The notes below the pieces were generated by a model. That model had not been told where the DNA came from, did not search any database, and worked only from the letters and a program-made list of their open reading frames with translations. A program made the position numbers and the translations under genes. From RGIG3528 sp045629005 (GTDB taxonomy: Bacteria; Bacillota; Clostridia; Lachnospirales; Lachnospiraceae): a stretch of DNA of 53,683 bases. The stretch's first letter is position 1; every line of letters begins with the position of its first letter. Below are positions 32,271-39,484 of the stretch, piece by piece. Location of the stretch: the NCBI GenBank assembly GCA_045629005.1, contig JAZQQJ010000023.1, forward strand, positions 1-53,683, read 5' to 3'.

Positions 32271-33686
32271 CTAATACGGCATGAATTTGTCAAGCTGATC
32301 CATCACTTCGTCTTCGTCAAATCCTAAAACAATAACACTGCATATATATTTGTCAACCTTTACAACCACATATACCTGAATCACTTCTATGTCATCGTAG
32401 TCAACCCAACATACAAAAGCCTGGTGAGTCCCTCCGGCAAATTCTATCTCATCGTATTCTATGCTCGAAACTGTAGAGCCACTTATATCTGAAAACACCA
32501 TTTTCATTTCATCGGCTAACAGTTCCAAATAAGCCCTTTCTCCGAAAAGACTTGCATAATCACCCAAATATTGTATATTAATACTAATGCCGCAGAAGGT
32601 TACTGCATTTTCTGCATGGAAAACTTCTACAGTACTGTTTTCCATAGCATATTTCTCAAATTGCTCATCAGTTGTAATGTCAATTCCACGCTCACGAAGT
32701 GATGCAATTCGGTCGGTGATAACGAACTCCGTTCCGGCATCAAATCGAATACCGAAAAACTCATTGGAATAAACAGTACCATCGATAGTGCCGGCAGTAT
32801 ATGTTTTCACCTCGGAAGTTTTCGCCGGCTCATTGTTAGGAATTTTACCATCAAAAGGCTTAATTTTAGCAAGGAAAGATTCCGTTTCATCAGACCCCAG
32901 TGAACATACTTCAGTCAGAAGGACACCATTGTCATACTTTTTAATTATTAACGTTTCATAGAATGCCATATCATAATATTCTGCGGTAACTTTTATACTG
33001 TTTTCTTCCTCGCCGCAGAATACTGACTTATCTATAACACATGCTACATCCGTCATTCCTATTTTCTTAAATGCTTCCGTAACAGATAATGCAAGAACGT
33101 TAATATACTGCTCTAAGTTACTCAAAGAGACATTAACATATGAAATATATATCGAATTATTCGTATTCAATAAAGATACAGCATACACAAGGCGTTTCGA
33201 CATTTTTTCAGAAGCCTCTAAAAGGTTCTCGGACATTCCTAATGTATTTCCTGTTTTTGAGATAGACCGATTTATCTCTTCATTATTAAGAAAATACCAT
33301 GTGTTATCAAGCTCGCATTTAATCTTCAAGTCTTCATTATAATAGCATTGATTTACAATTTCTCCCATTGAAAGTTCTTCCAATGAAGCCTGATTGTCCT
33401 CAGCGGGTGCAGTTGTTAAGGTGGGCTCGGGTGTAACTGTTGTAGCCGGCTCAGGTGTATGTGTTGCCGCAGGTTCCGGTGCTTCTGTTGCCGCAGGCTC
33501 GGGTGCTTCTGTTACCGCAGGCTCGGGTGTGCCTGTTGTCGCCGTTTCTGCACTTCCTATAAGATTTATAGTTTCAGTTATGATTGTGTTTTCCTGTTTC
33601 TTTGTCCCTTCATCTTTTGAAGCACATCCCGCAAGCGTTACAAACAAACAAATAATTAATACCCTTGTTAGAATTTTTTTAACCAT
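32271..33686 (-). CDS. Lipoprotein with two related domains, unknown function (paralogue 2)
   Basis: 471 residues. Signal peptide with lipobox TLAGC. A Pro/Glu/Thr/Ala linker follows (about 50-100) built of imperfect TPEPA-type repeats, a likely cell-wall-spanning spacer. Two related domains start at QCYYNEDLKIKCELDNTW and VYSNEFFGIRFDAG, matching those of the downstream paralogue, which lacks the long linker. The start at 33686 (MVKKIL) is placed by GGAGG five bases upstream; the ATG four codons earlier carries the ribosome site within it. It has its own promoter and terminator. I recognise no family. Confidence 0.75.
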   Translation of the reverse strand: MVKKILTRVLIICLFVTLAGCASKDEGTKKQENTIITETINLIGSAETATTGTPEPAVTEAPEPAATEAPEPAATHTPEPATTVTPEPTLTTAPAEDNQASLEELSMGEIVNQCYYNEDLKIKCELDNTWYFLNNEEINRSISKTGNTLGMSENLLEASEKMSKRLVYAVSLLNTNNSIYISYVNVSLSNLEQYINVLALSVTEAFKKIGMTDVACVIDKSVFCGEEENSIKVTAEYYDMAFYETLIIKKYDNGVLLTEVCSLGSDETESFLAKIKPFDGKIPNNEPAKTSEVKTYTAGTIDGTVYSNEFFGIRFDAGTEFVITDRIASLRERGIDITTDEQFEKYAMENSTVEVFHAENAVTFCGISINIQYLGDYASLFGERAYLELLADEMKMVFSDISGSTVSSIEYDEIEFAGGTHQAFVCWVDYDDIEVIQVYVVVKVDKYICSVIVLGFDEDEVMDQLDKFMPY

Positions 33687-33719
33687 CTCATCCTCCATGT
33701 ATTCAAGACTCGCGATAAA

Positions 33720-33748
33720 ATTATAGGCGGCGTGATAGTTGATGTCAA
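33720..33748 (-). promoter_or_regulatory. Promoter of the second lipoprotein gene
   Basis: Minus strand: perfect TTGACA (33743-33748), 17 bp, perfect TATAAT (33720-33725). Among the strongest promoters in the window, about 34 bp from the start. Confidence 0.82.
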
Positions 33749-33840
33749 CCGAAATGTAGGTGAAAGGACCGAACTCTTTTAAACCTACTGTAAACTTCTA
33801 TCAAGCTTCTTTCAAACCTCTTTCAGGCCTCTCAGCCTTT

Positions 33841-33944
33841 GGGTTACATATTTGGCTTGTTTTGCCTGTTTTATGTAACCCCAGCACCTCATTCCCGACC
33901 GCAAGGTTACATATTTGGCTTGTTTTTCTCATTTTATGTAACCT
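33841..33944. repeat. Two tandem inverted-repeat units (63-bp period)
   Basis: Two copies of GGTTACAT - ATTTGGCTTGTTTT... - ATGTAACC: boxes at 33842-33849 with 33873-33880, and at 33905-33912 with 33936-33943. The 23-nt interior is mostly conserved. The paired-box layout is like the much larger array at 17641-18282 although the box sequence differs. It lies in the 360-bp gap between HU and the lipoprotein gene. Confidence 0.7.
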
Positions 33945-34005
33945 CACGACTTCGGAGGGGTTCCCGGAGCTGCGAGCGAGGCCAGACGAACGTATATCCG
34001 GGCAT

Positions 34006-34034
34006 AGAAAAAGGCGATGCTTGCGCATCGCCTT
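34006..34034 (-). terminator. HU gene terminator
   Basis: AAGGCGATGC and GCATCGCCTT pair around a 4-nt loop, followed by TTTCT on the minus strand, 13 bases after the stop. Confidence 0.88.
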
Positions 34035-34046
34035 AAAGAAATCACA

Positions 34047-34361
34047 TTATTTCTTCTTTGTAGCCTTCTTAGCAGGAGCCTTCTTAGCTGCGTTAACGGC
34101 GTCCTTGAGGCCCTTACCAGCCTTAAACTTAGGAGCCTTTGTAGCTGCGATCTTCATTTCCTTACCTGTCTGAGGGTTTCTACCTGTTCTAGCAGGTCTG
34201 TTAGCTACTTCGAATGTACCGAAACCAACTAACTGAATCTTCTCACCCTTCTTAAGCTCATCTGCTGTAACATCGATGAATGCCTTAAGAGCTGCATCTG
34301 CGTCCTTCTTTGAAAGGCCAGCCTTTTCAGCGATAGCTGCAACTAATTCTGTCTTGTTCAT
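34047..34361 (-). CDS. hup: HU-family nucleoid protein with a lysine/alanine tail
   Basis: 104 residues. The first ~90 are a standard HU fold: MNKTELVAAIAEKAGLSKKDA, VGFGTFEVANRPARTGRNPQTGKEM (arm with the DNA-intercalating Pro) and KFKAGKGLKDAVN. A short eukaryotic-histone-like basic tail, AKKAPAKKATKKK, extends it beyond the usual HU length. It bends and compacts DNA. AGGAGG precedes the ATG; it has a strong promoter of its own, a ~95-nt leader and its own terminator, so it is independent of the upstream carbohydrate cluster. Confidence 0.95.
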   Translation of the reverse strand: MNKTELVAAIAEKAGLSKKDADAALKAFIDVTADELKKGEKIQLVGFGTFEVANRPARTGRNPQTGKEMKIAATKAPKFKAGKGLKDAVNAAKKAPAKKATKKK

Positions 34362-34455
34362 GAAAAATTCCTCCTATTGGGATTTTTTGTGATCCATGTG
34401 TCTCAACACTTGAGAAACACGGCGTTTGTACCATTTAATCGGCACTTACAGTACC

Positions 34456-34484
34456 CTTATACGCTTTTCATAAGGCTTTGTCAA
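34456..34484 (-). promoter_or_regulatory. HU promoter
   Basis: Minus strand: TTGACA (34479-34484), 17 bp, TATAAG (34456-34461). It lies between the esterase stop and the HU gene. Confidence 0.8.
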
Positions 34485-34527
34485 GTAAAAATCCGCTAAA
34501 ACCCTTGATTTTAGAGTATTTTTAGAA

Positions 34528-35805
34528 CTATAAACTCATCAAACCCCGTAAATATGCACTTAGCTCGTCCGCCATCCGCTCAGCTTCGGGCTTTCTGATG
34601 TGTCCGTGAGTACCGCATCCATTATTTGTGTACAAGAAGTGGTGTACCTTTGAATCCTTCTGTTTCAGCTCGTTGCAGACTTCTTCAATGGCGCTGTCCC
34701 ATGCCTCGCTGTGATTTAAAATTGTTGTTGTCAGAATGATATGTGCACCCAGTCTTCTTTTTCTTATTAACCCGACGAAATATTTATATGTTTCACGCCA
34801 ATATCGTGCCTTCTCGCCGTCATAATCAGAAGCCATATAATCCTCCGGATTCGCGTCGTTCTGGCCAATAGCTATGATAACCGCATCGGGTATATAGGAA
34901 TTGAAGTCAAATCGTTTAGTTTCCCCAAGCTGCATATGATACTGAATGCGGTCATATACATTGAAAATGCCCTTGAAATCAGGTCCGTCAAACCATCCCG
35001 TATCATCCAGAAGCGCTATGCCGCCCTGCGCAATGTCATGAATACGGGCGTTCATCTTTCGTGCGGTCAGCCATGCATAGGACCAGTATGCATTGGAATA
35101 TTCTCCTTTATGCGGCGGATCCGCCTTTCCACAGAAATCCAATGCCTCGCTCACTTCTCCGGCAGTAACGGAATCGCCGTAAAACTCAAGTTTCAAAGCA
35201 GGGAGTGCATCGCATTCAAACACTTGAGCGCCATCATCCAGAATAAACCCGCCGAACTCATATGTATGCGCACAGTCCATTGCCTTGTAAAGCATGATTT
35301 CATGAATGTTCGCTTCATCGTTCACCAGGGTATACGTCTCATGTGCCTTTACATCATTCTTCAATGTGCACGCCTGATTTGTTGTTATCGAAGAATCGGT
35401 GGCGATATCGGTTCCACCTGTTGCAATAAAAGGCATATTATTTTTTTTATTTGCTTTTTGGGGTTCGGTGGCGATATCGGTTCCACCCCTCGCTATAACA
35501 TCGTTTATCGGCTCATTCAGGGCCTCCCAGAGTGTAAACACATCATACTCGCCATCACGCTCGTGAACGTCCTCTAACGCCTTATTTTCGTTATAAACGC
35601 ACACCTTATGCATCAGACCATCCGCAACAACTCCAATATAGTTGTTATAGCAGGCATGATGATTTATAATCCGGACTTTAACGCAACTGCCCGTGAATCG
35701 CATTTTCACATAAGAACATGGATAAACAAAGGTCGGGCCGTATTTTGATTTAAAATCAATACGTCCTTCATATTGAAGTTTTTCATTGTCATATCCGACA
35801 AACAT
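34528..35805 (-). CDS. CE2-like SGNH carbohydrate acetylesterase with an internal repeat insertion
   Basis: 425 residues, no signal peptide. Residues 1-95 form a beta-rich jelly-roll. Residues ~185-425 form an SGNH hydrolase with the nucleophile Ser212 in FYGDSVTAGE, the oxyanion block IIAIGQNDANP, and a C-terminal GCGTHGHI with the likely catalytic His. This two-domain order is that of CE2 acetylesterases, which in Roseburia remove acetyl from manno-oligosaccharides. Residues ~104-165 look inserted: they contain GGTDIAT twice, encoded by a repeated palindromic 23-mer (35464-35486 and 35396-35418), plus a degenerate TLKND/TLVND duplication. The frame stays open. Last gene of the carbohydrate cluster, 13 bp after the previous esterase. 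Confidence 0.78.
   Translation of the reverse strand: MFVGYDNEKLQYEGRIDFKSKYGPTFVYPCSYVKMRFTGSCVKVRIINHHACYNNYIGVVADGLMHKVCVYNENKALEDVHERDGEYDVFTLWEALNEPINDVIARGGTDIATEPQKANKKNNMPFIATGGTDIATDSSITTNQACTLKNDVKAHETYTLVNDEANIHEIMLYKAMDCAHTYEFGGFILDDGAQVFECDALPALKLEFYGDSVTAGEVSEALDFCGKADPPHKGEYSNAYWSYAWLTARKMNARIHDIAQGGIALLDDTGWFDGPDFKGIFNVYDRIQYHMQLGETKRFDFNSYIPDAVIIAIGQNDANPEDYMASDYDGEKARYWRETYKYFVGLIRKRRLGAHIILTTTILNHSEAWDSAIEEVCNELKQKDSKVHHFLYTNNGCGTHGHIRKPEAERMADELSAYLRGLMSL
35396..35486. repeat. Pair of palindromic 23-mers inside the esterase coding region
   Basis: The plus-strand sequence TCGGTGGCGATATCGGTTCC followed by ACC occurs identically at 35396-35418 and 35464-35486 (68-bp period). 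Each has GGTGG/CCACC arms and a central GATATC. Both are read in the same frame as GGTDIAT. The 45 bases between are A/T-rich on one side (run of eight T). Confidence 0.8.
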
Positions 35806-35818
35806 CGCTTTAGCCTCC

Positions 35819-36862
35819 TCAACCTGCTGTTATAAGCGAAACAAGATTGAACGGAACACATTCCCTGCCGCCTTCTGTTATTTCAATCTTTACCGAATGT
35901 TTTCCGGGCTTTCCATGAAACTGCAAAATACTTATATCAAGCTTATCTCCCCATGTCTCATCAAAATTGCCGTCCAGTATAACCGCATTTTCTTCATTGC
36001 CGTCAACAATCGCTCTGGCAACGCATGCAGGATGTTTGACGTATCTGATAAACTGCGCAGCGATTTCACTTCCTTCACATTCAAAAACTATCGAATCACC
36101 CTTTTCTTTTCCGGTAAATGCCGACCTGAAAAGTCTCTGAGCGTTTTCGTATCTGTTTTCTGTCATGGGTCTGAATAATGAATCACCGCACTGCGTTTCA
36201 CAGGAGTCGGCAAACGTGCCGAAGGCACCTGCGGCAACACGTGAAATAAATTCCGTAAGGAGTTCCGAAACCATTTTGTGTCCGAGGTCATTCGGGTGAA
36301 GGTCATCGGGCGTAATGTTCCTGACAGGAAGCGTCCCTTGCGCTACCTTCTGATAAATGCTTGATTTCACGGAAATGCAGGGAATGTGATAGTATCTCCC
36401 GACAGTCTCATGCTGGTCCTGTGCATTTGTTCCGTCGGCATACATAACATTGTGAAGGATGATTACCGCAGGCTTGGTTTTCCAGCCATATATTTTTCTT
36501 ATCAACCCTTCAAAGGTTTCCCTGTAAAAAAGGGTGTTTTCATCATTAACCGAAAATTCGGTTACAACAAAATCCGGATCATTTAACAAAAGGTCATCCT
36601 CGCAACGGGCAACCCCATAATGGGAAGTTGTTCCCCCTATTCCCGCATTTATATATGTAAACTCTGAAGAAGGATATTCTTTTTTAAGCCATTCTGCAGT
36701 TCGTGCTGCGTAACAGTTTTCATGTACCGAGGCAAGAGAGCCGTTTGTAATGGAACCTCCGATAAATCCTACCGTAAGTTTCTCACCGTTCTTTGCTTTC
36801 ATAATAAATCTGTATAGTCTTGATACGTCACCAAGGTATGCAATCGAATCATTGTCTGTCAT
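35819..36862 (-). CDS. SGNH/GDSL acetylesterase, CE17-like
   Basis: 347 residues, no signal peptide. The N-terminal SGNH domain has FIGGSITNGS with nucleophile Ser37, GIGGTTSHYG, TEFSVNDEN and the catalytic TPDDLHPNDLGH (Asp186, His189). A beta-rich C-terminal domain (about 235-347; CBM35-like in character) ends the protein. Layout and locus match CE17 mannan acetylesterases as known from Roseburia, which pair with CE2 enzymes to strip all acetyl groups. Start at 36862 (MTDND) follows AAAGGTGA, which overlaps the tail of an intercistronic terminator-like hairpin. The longer frame upstream crosses that hairpin and is not used. The exact CE family is an inference. Confidence 0.75.
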   Translation of the reverse strand: MTDNDSIAYLGDVSRLYRFIMKAKNGEKLTVGFIGGSITNGSLASVHENCYAARTAEWLKKEYPSSEFTYINAGIGGTTSHYGVARCEDDLLLNDPDFVVTEFSVNDENTLFYRETFEGLIRKIYGWKTKPAVIILHNVMYADGTNAQDQHETVGRYYHIPCISVKSSIYQKVAQGTLPVRNITPDDLHPNDLGHKMVSELLTEFISRVAAGAFGTFADSCETQCGDSLFRPMTENRYENAQRLFRSAFTGKEKGDSIVFECEGSEIAAQFIRYVKHPACVARAIVDGNEENAVILDGNFDETWGDKLDISILQFHGKPGKHSVKIEITEGGRECVPFNLVSLITAG

Positions 36863-36873
36863 AATATTCACCT

Positions 36874-36903
36874 TTAAAAAGGGGCTTGCAAACAAGCCCC
36901 TTA
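36874..36903 (-). terminator. Intercistronic terminator-like hairpin after the GH130 gene
   Basis: AAGGGGCTTG and CAAGCCCCTT pair around a 3-4-nt loop with five T in all after the stem. It lies between the GH130 stop and the CE17-like ribosome site. Perhaps partial termination that lowers esterase expression. Confidence 0.75.
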
Positions 36904-36908
36904 AAACA

Positions 36909-37934
36909 CTATCTTCTGCCAAGATCGGTATCATCCCAGCGTGTAACCGAATGCTCCTTAATGTATGCAACTATCTCGTCAAAGTAGCAGAAAGCAAGTC
37001 CTACGTAGCTATCTGCGCAGCCATAGTAAATTGCGATTTTACCACTCTCCGGATCGTGAAGCGTTGCACAGGGGAAGCAAACGTTTGGTACAAAACCTCT
37101 TTCCTCGTACCACTCCGTGGGAGTGAGAAGGAAGTTTTCGCAACGGTAAAGAACCTTTGAAGGTTCGTTTATATCAAGAATTGCTCCGCCGATGGAATAA
37201 ACATAACCATTACAGGTACCGCTTACGCCATGGTAGAAAAGAAGCCAACCCTCGCTGGTCTCAATAGGAGCCGCACCGCCGCCGATTTTAAGTGACTCCC
37301 ACCATTCAGATGAACGGCCCATAACATGGCGATGTTTGCCCCAATATACGAGATCGGGGGATTCGGAAATAAAAATGTCTCCGAAAGGTGTATGTCCGGA
37401 ATCCGAAGGACGTGAAAGCATCATGTATTTGCCATTGATTTTCCTTGGAAAAAGAACTGCATTTCTGTTAAAAGGCAGGAATGGATTTTCAAGACGTGTA
37501 AATGTCTTGAAATCTGTGGTTTTTGCAAGACCGATAGCCGCACCGTACATATCCTGACACCACATTATGTAGTATGTATCCTCTACTTTAACAAGACGCG
37601 GGTCGTATGCATAAATAGGCTGGAAGTCTTTTCCTTCTTCATCGACGAAATGAATCTTCTCCTCTTCAAATTCCCAATGAATGGCGTCCTTGGAATGTCC
37701 AAGATAAATCATGGACACACCGTTTGTCTGTTCACCCCTGAATACCCCGATAAATTCGCCGTTATATGGCATTACAGCCGAGTTAAAAATTCTCGCAACT
37801 TCCTTGGTGGGATAGCGGTTGATAATGGGATTTTCGCTATAGCGCCACACAGGGGCGTGGTTAAACGCCTCTGCGGGCTTTTCCTGCCAGGGGATGTTTT
37901 TGAGAGCCGGCGCAATCATTTTGATGTCGCTCAT
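36909..37934 (-). CDS. GH130 beta-1,4-mannoside phosphorylase
   Basis: 341 residues, cytoplasmic. It cleaves beta-mannosidic bonds with phosphate, releasing mannose 1-phosphate, which saves ATP. It shows the GH130 five-bladed propeller landmarks: IFNSAVMPYNGEFIGVFR, the catalytic Asp111 in YAYDPRLV, LFPRKINGKYMMLSRPSDSG split over blades, GGGAAPIETSEGWLLFYHGV, and the end VCFPCATLHDPESGKIAIYYG. Size and N-terminus suit the mannooligosaccharide phosphorylase group (GH130_2); mannosylglucose activity cannot be excluded. Start at the second of two adjacent ATGs, five bases from GGAGG. The clearest evidence that the cluster handles beta-mannan. Confidence 0.87.
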   Translation of the reverse strand: MSDIKMIAPALKNIPWQEKPAEAFNHAPVWRYSENPIINRYPTKEVARIFNSAVMPYNGEFIGVFRGEQTNGVSMIYLGHSKDAIHWEFEEEKIHFVDEEGKDFQPIYAYDPRLVKVEDTYYIMWCQDMYGAAIGLAKTTDFKTFTRLENPFLPFNRNAVLFPRKINGKYMMLSRPSDSGHTPFGDIFISESPDLVYWGKHRHVMGRSSEWWESLKIGGGAAPIETSEGWLLFYHGVSGTCNGYVYSIGGAILDINEPSKVLYRCENFLLTPTEWYEERGFVPNVCFPCATLHDPESGKIAIYYGCADSYVGLAFCYFDEIVAYIKEHSVTRWDDTDLGRR

Positions 37935-37951
37935 CATTTCCTCCGTAAACT

Positions 37952-39463
37952 TTAGTTAAAATATCCGTCAAGTGCAGTCTGGAACTCCTGCTTATATGTC
38001 TCAGCGAACTGAGCAGGTGTTGTCTCACCCTTCATAAGCGAATGGAAATCAGGATTGATATTGAGTGAACTCCAAAGATCGAAAGTCGTATGAAGTCCGC
38101 AATCGTTCATGCAGTTGAAGTTTGCTTCCTGGAGCTCTTCCTTAGTGCTGGTCATGTTGTACCACCAGTTAAGAATCATCTTGTTGTCTCGAAGAGATGT
38201 ATCACCATCAAACCAGTTCCAATAATCATAAAGGAACTCGTAAACCTTTTCAGGCTCGGCTACATTTGCGGGGATGATGTAATATTCACCACCTGTGGAA
38301 TTCTTACCTGCATTTGTATCCTTGTTTCCGTTAGGACCTACGGGCCATCTTACATAAGCTGTATCCCATGTAAGAGTTGTAGCCTTTGTTGTGTCATAGT
38401 CGCCATTTCCGGATGCAATCCAACAAGCGATAGGGAAGAATGCAACGTTACCCTGTGTATACTGATTTCTCATTGAGTTGGACGGATCACCATCGTAATC
38501 ATAAGGATAACATATGTTGTATGTATTGTACATATCGTACATCATCTGAAGAGCCTCAATTGTTTCGGGGCTGTCAAGTGTCTGTGTTGTACCTGAAGCA
38601 ACATTGGCGCCGTTAGACATGAAAAGCTGTTCAAATGTTTCGTTCTCATATCCGCAGTAACCCCACTGGTCAATCTGTCCGTCACCGTCAGTATCCTGAG
38701 TGAGCTGCCTGCAGTAATCAATGAATACTTCCCATGTCCACTTGCCTTCCTCCCAAAGCTTACGAGGATCTTCAAGGCCGTTATCCTCAAGCATCTGCAT
38801 ATTGAAACCAAGAGGATATGTTGCCTCAACCTGTGATTCTGCAGATACTCTTCTTAAGATGGAAGCCTTTCCGTCACCAAGGTCAAGGTATGTCATGATT
38901 GTGTTTGTTGTAAAAATGTCTGCATTCTCAGGAAGGATTGTCTTCAAATCAACAGCAAGGCCGTTAAGCTGAGCCGGGATAGCCATACCGGTATCAACAA
39001 GATAAAGCTCACAGTCAGGTGTACCTGCAAGGATGGATGTGTTAATGGAATCACGTGTTCCTTCGTAAGTAAGATTCTGCCAGAAATACTTTATGCCAAG
39101 AGTTTCCTCAATCTTCTTTACATTGTCAAACTTGAGCTGGCATACCTTACGGTTGAAAGCCTTTGTCTCAAGTGTTGCCGCATCATCTCCTACAGCATCC
39201 TGGTTTGATTCCCAGTCTGCAGCATCCTCAAGTGCATCATCTGAATCGTAAGGCTGTGTCCACCATGTACCGATGTTAATAGTGGAAAGCTTTCTGCCGT
39301 CATTGTTGCCTACAATATTTGTCTGTGCCTTATCGTTGTTTCCCGTTACCTGCTGTTCAACCTTATCATGGTTTTCGATAACTTTGGGACCGCCGCATCC
39401 TGCGAGTGAAAGCACCATCGTACCCGCAAGTATCAAAGCTGCAATCTTCTTAATACTTTTCAT
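37952..39463 (-). CDS. Carbohydrate ABC transporter solute-binding lipoprotein (family 1)
   Basis: 503 residues. Signal peptide with lipobox LSLAGC (lipid Cys23). An Asn/Asp/Lys-rich spacer with a repeated GNND motif follows, then a two-lobe binding protein: STINIGTWWTQPYDSDD, GIKYFWQNLTYEGTRDS, ELYLVDTGMAIPAQ, DPRKLWEEGKWTWEVFIDYCRQL and DTDGDGQIDQWGYCGYEN (a Ca-binding-like loop common in this family). 17 bp before GH130 and 21 bp after the repeat lipoprotein. Probably captures manno-oligosaccharides for the permease pair at 41468-43348. GGAGG precedes the ATG. Confidence 0.88.
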   Translation of the reverse strand: MKSIKKIAALILAGTMVLSLAGCGGPKVIENHDKVEQQVTGNNDKAQTNIVGNNDGRKLSTINIGTWWTQPYDSDDALEDAADWESNQDAVGDDAATLETKAFNRKVCQLKFDNVKKIEETLGIKYFWQNLTYEGTRDSINTSILAGTPDCELYLVDTGMAIPAQLNGLAVDLKTILPENADIFTTNTIMTYLDLGDGKASILRRVSAESQVEATYPLGFNMQMLEDNGLEDPRKLWEEGKWTWEVFIDYCRQLTQDTDGDGQIDQWGYCGYENETFEQLFMSNGANVASGTTQTLDSPETIEALQMMYDMYNTYNICYPYDYDGDPSNSMRNQYTQGNVAFFPIACWIASGNGDYDTTKATTLTWDTAYVRWPVGPNGNKDTNAGKNSTGGEYYIIPANVAEPEKVYEFLYDYWNWFDGDTSLRDNKMILNWWYNMTSTKEELQEANFNCMNDCGLHTTFDLWSSLNINPDFHSLMKGETTPAQFAETYKQEFQTALDGYFN

Positions 39464-39484
39464 TATATTTCCTCCGTTCTTTCA

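Noticed and set aside
32093..32293. 66-codon minus-strand frame between the lipoprotein genes
   Set aside because: It runs through the terminator of the lipoprotein gene at 32271, has no ribosome site and no recognisable protein features.
34936..35577. 213-codon plus-strand frame opposite the CE2-like esterase
   Set aside because: Antisense to a gene with clear SGNH motifs, no ribosome site, and it simply passes through the palindromic repeat on the other strand.
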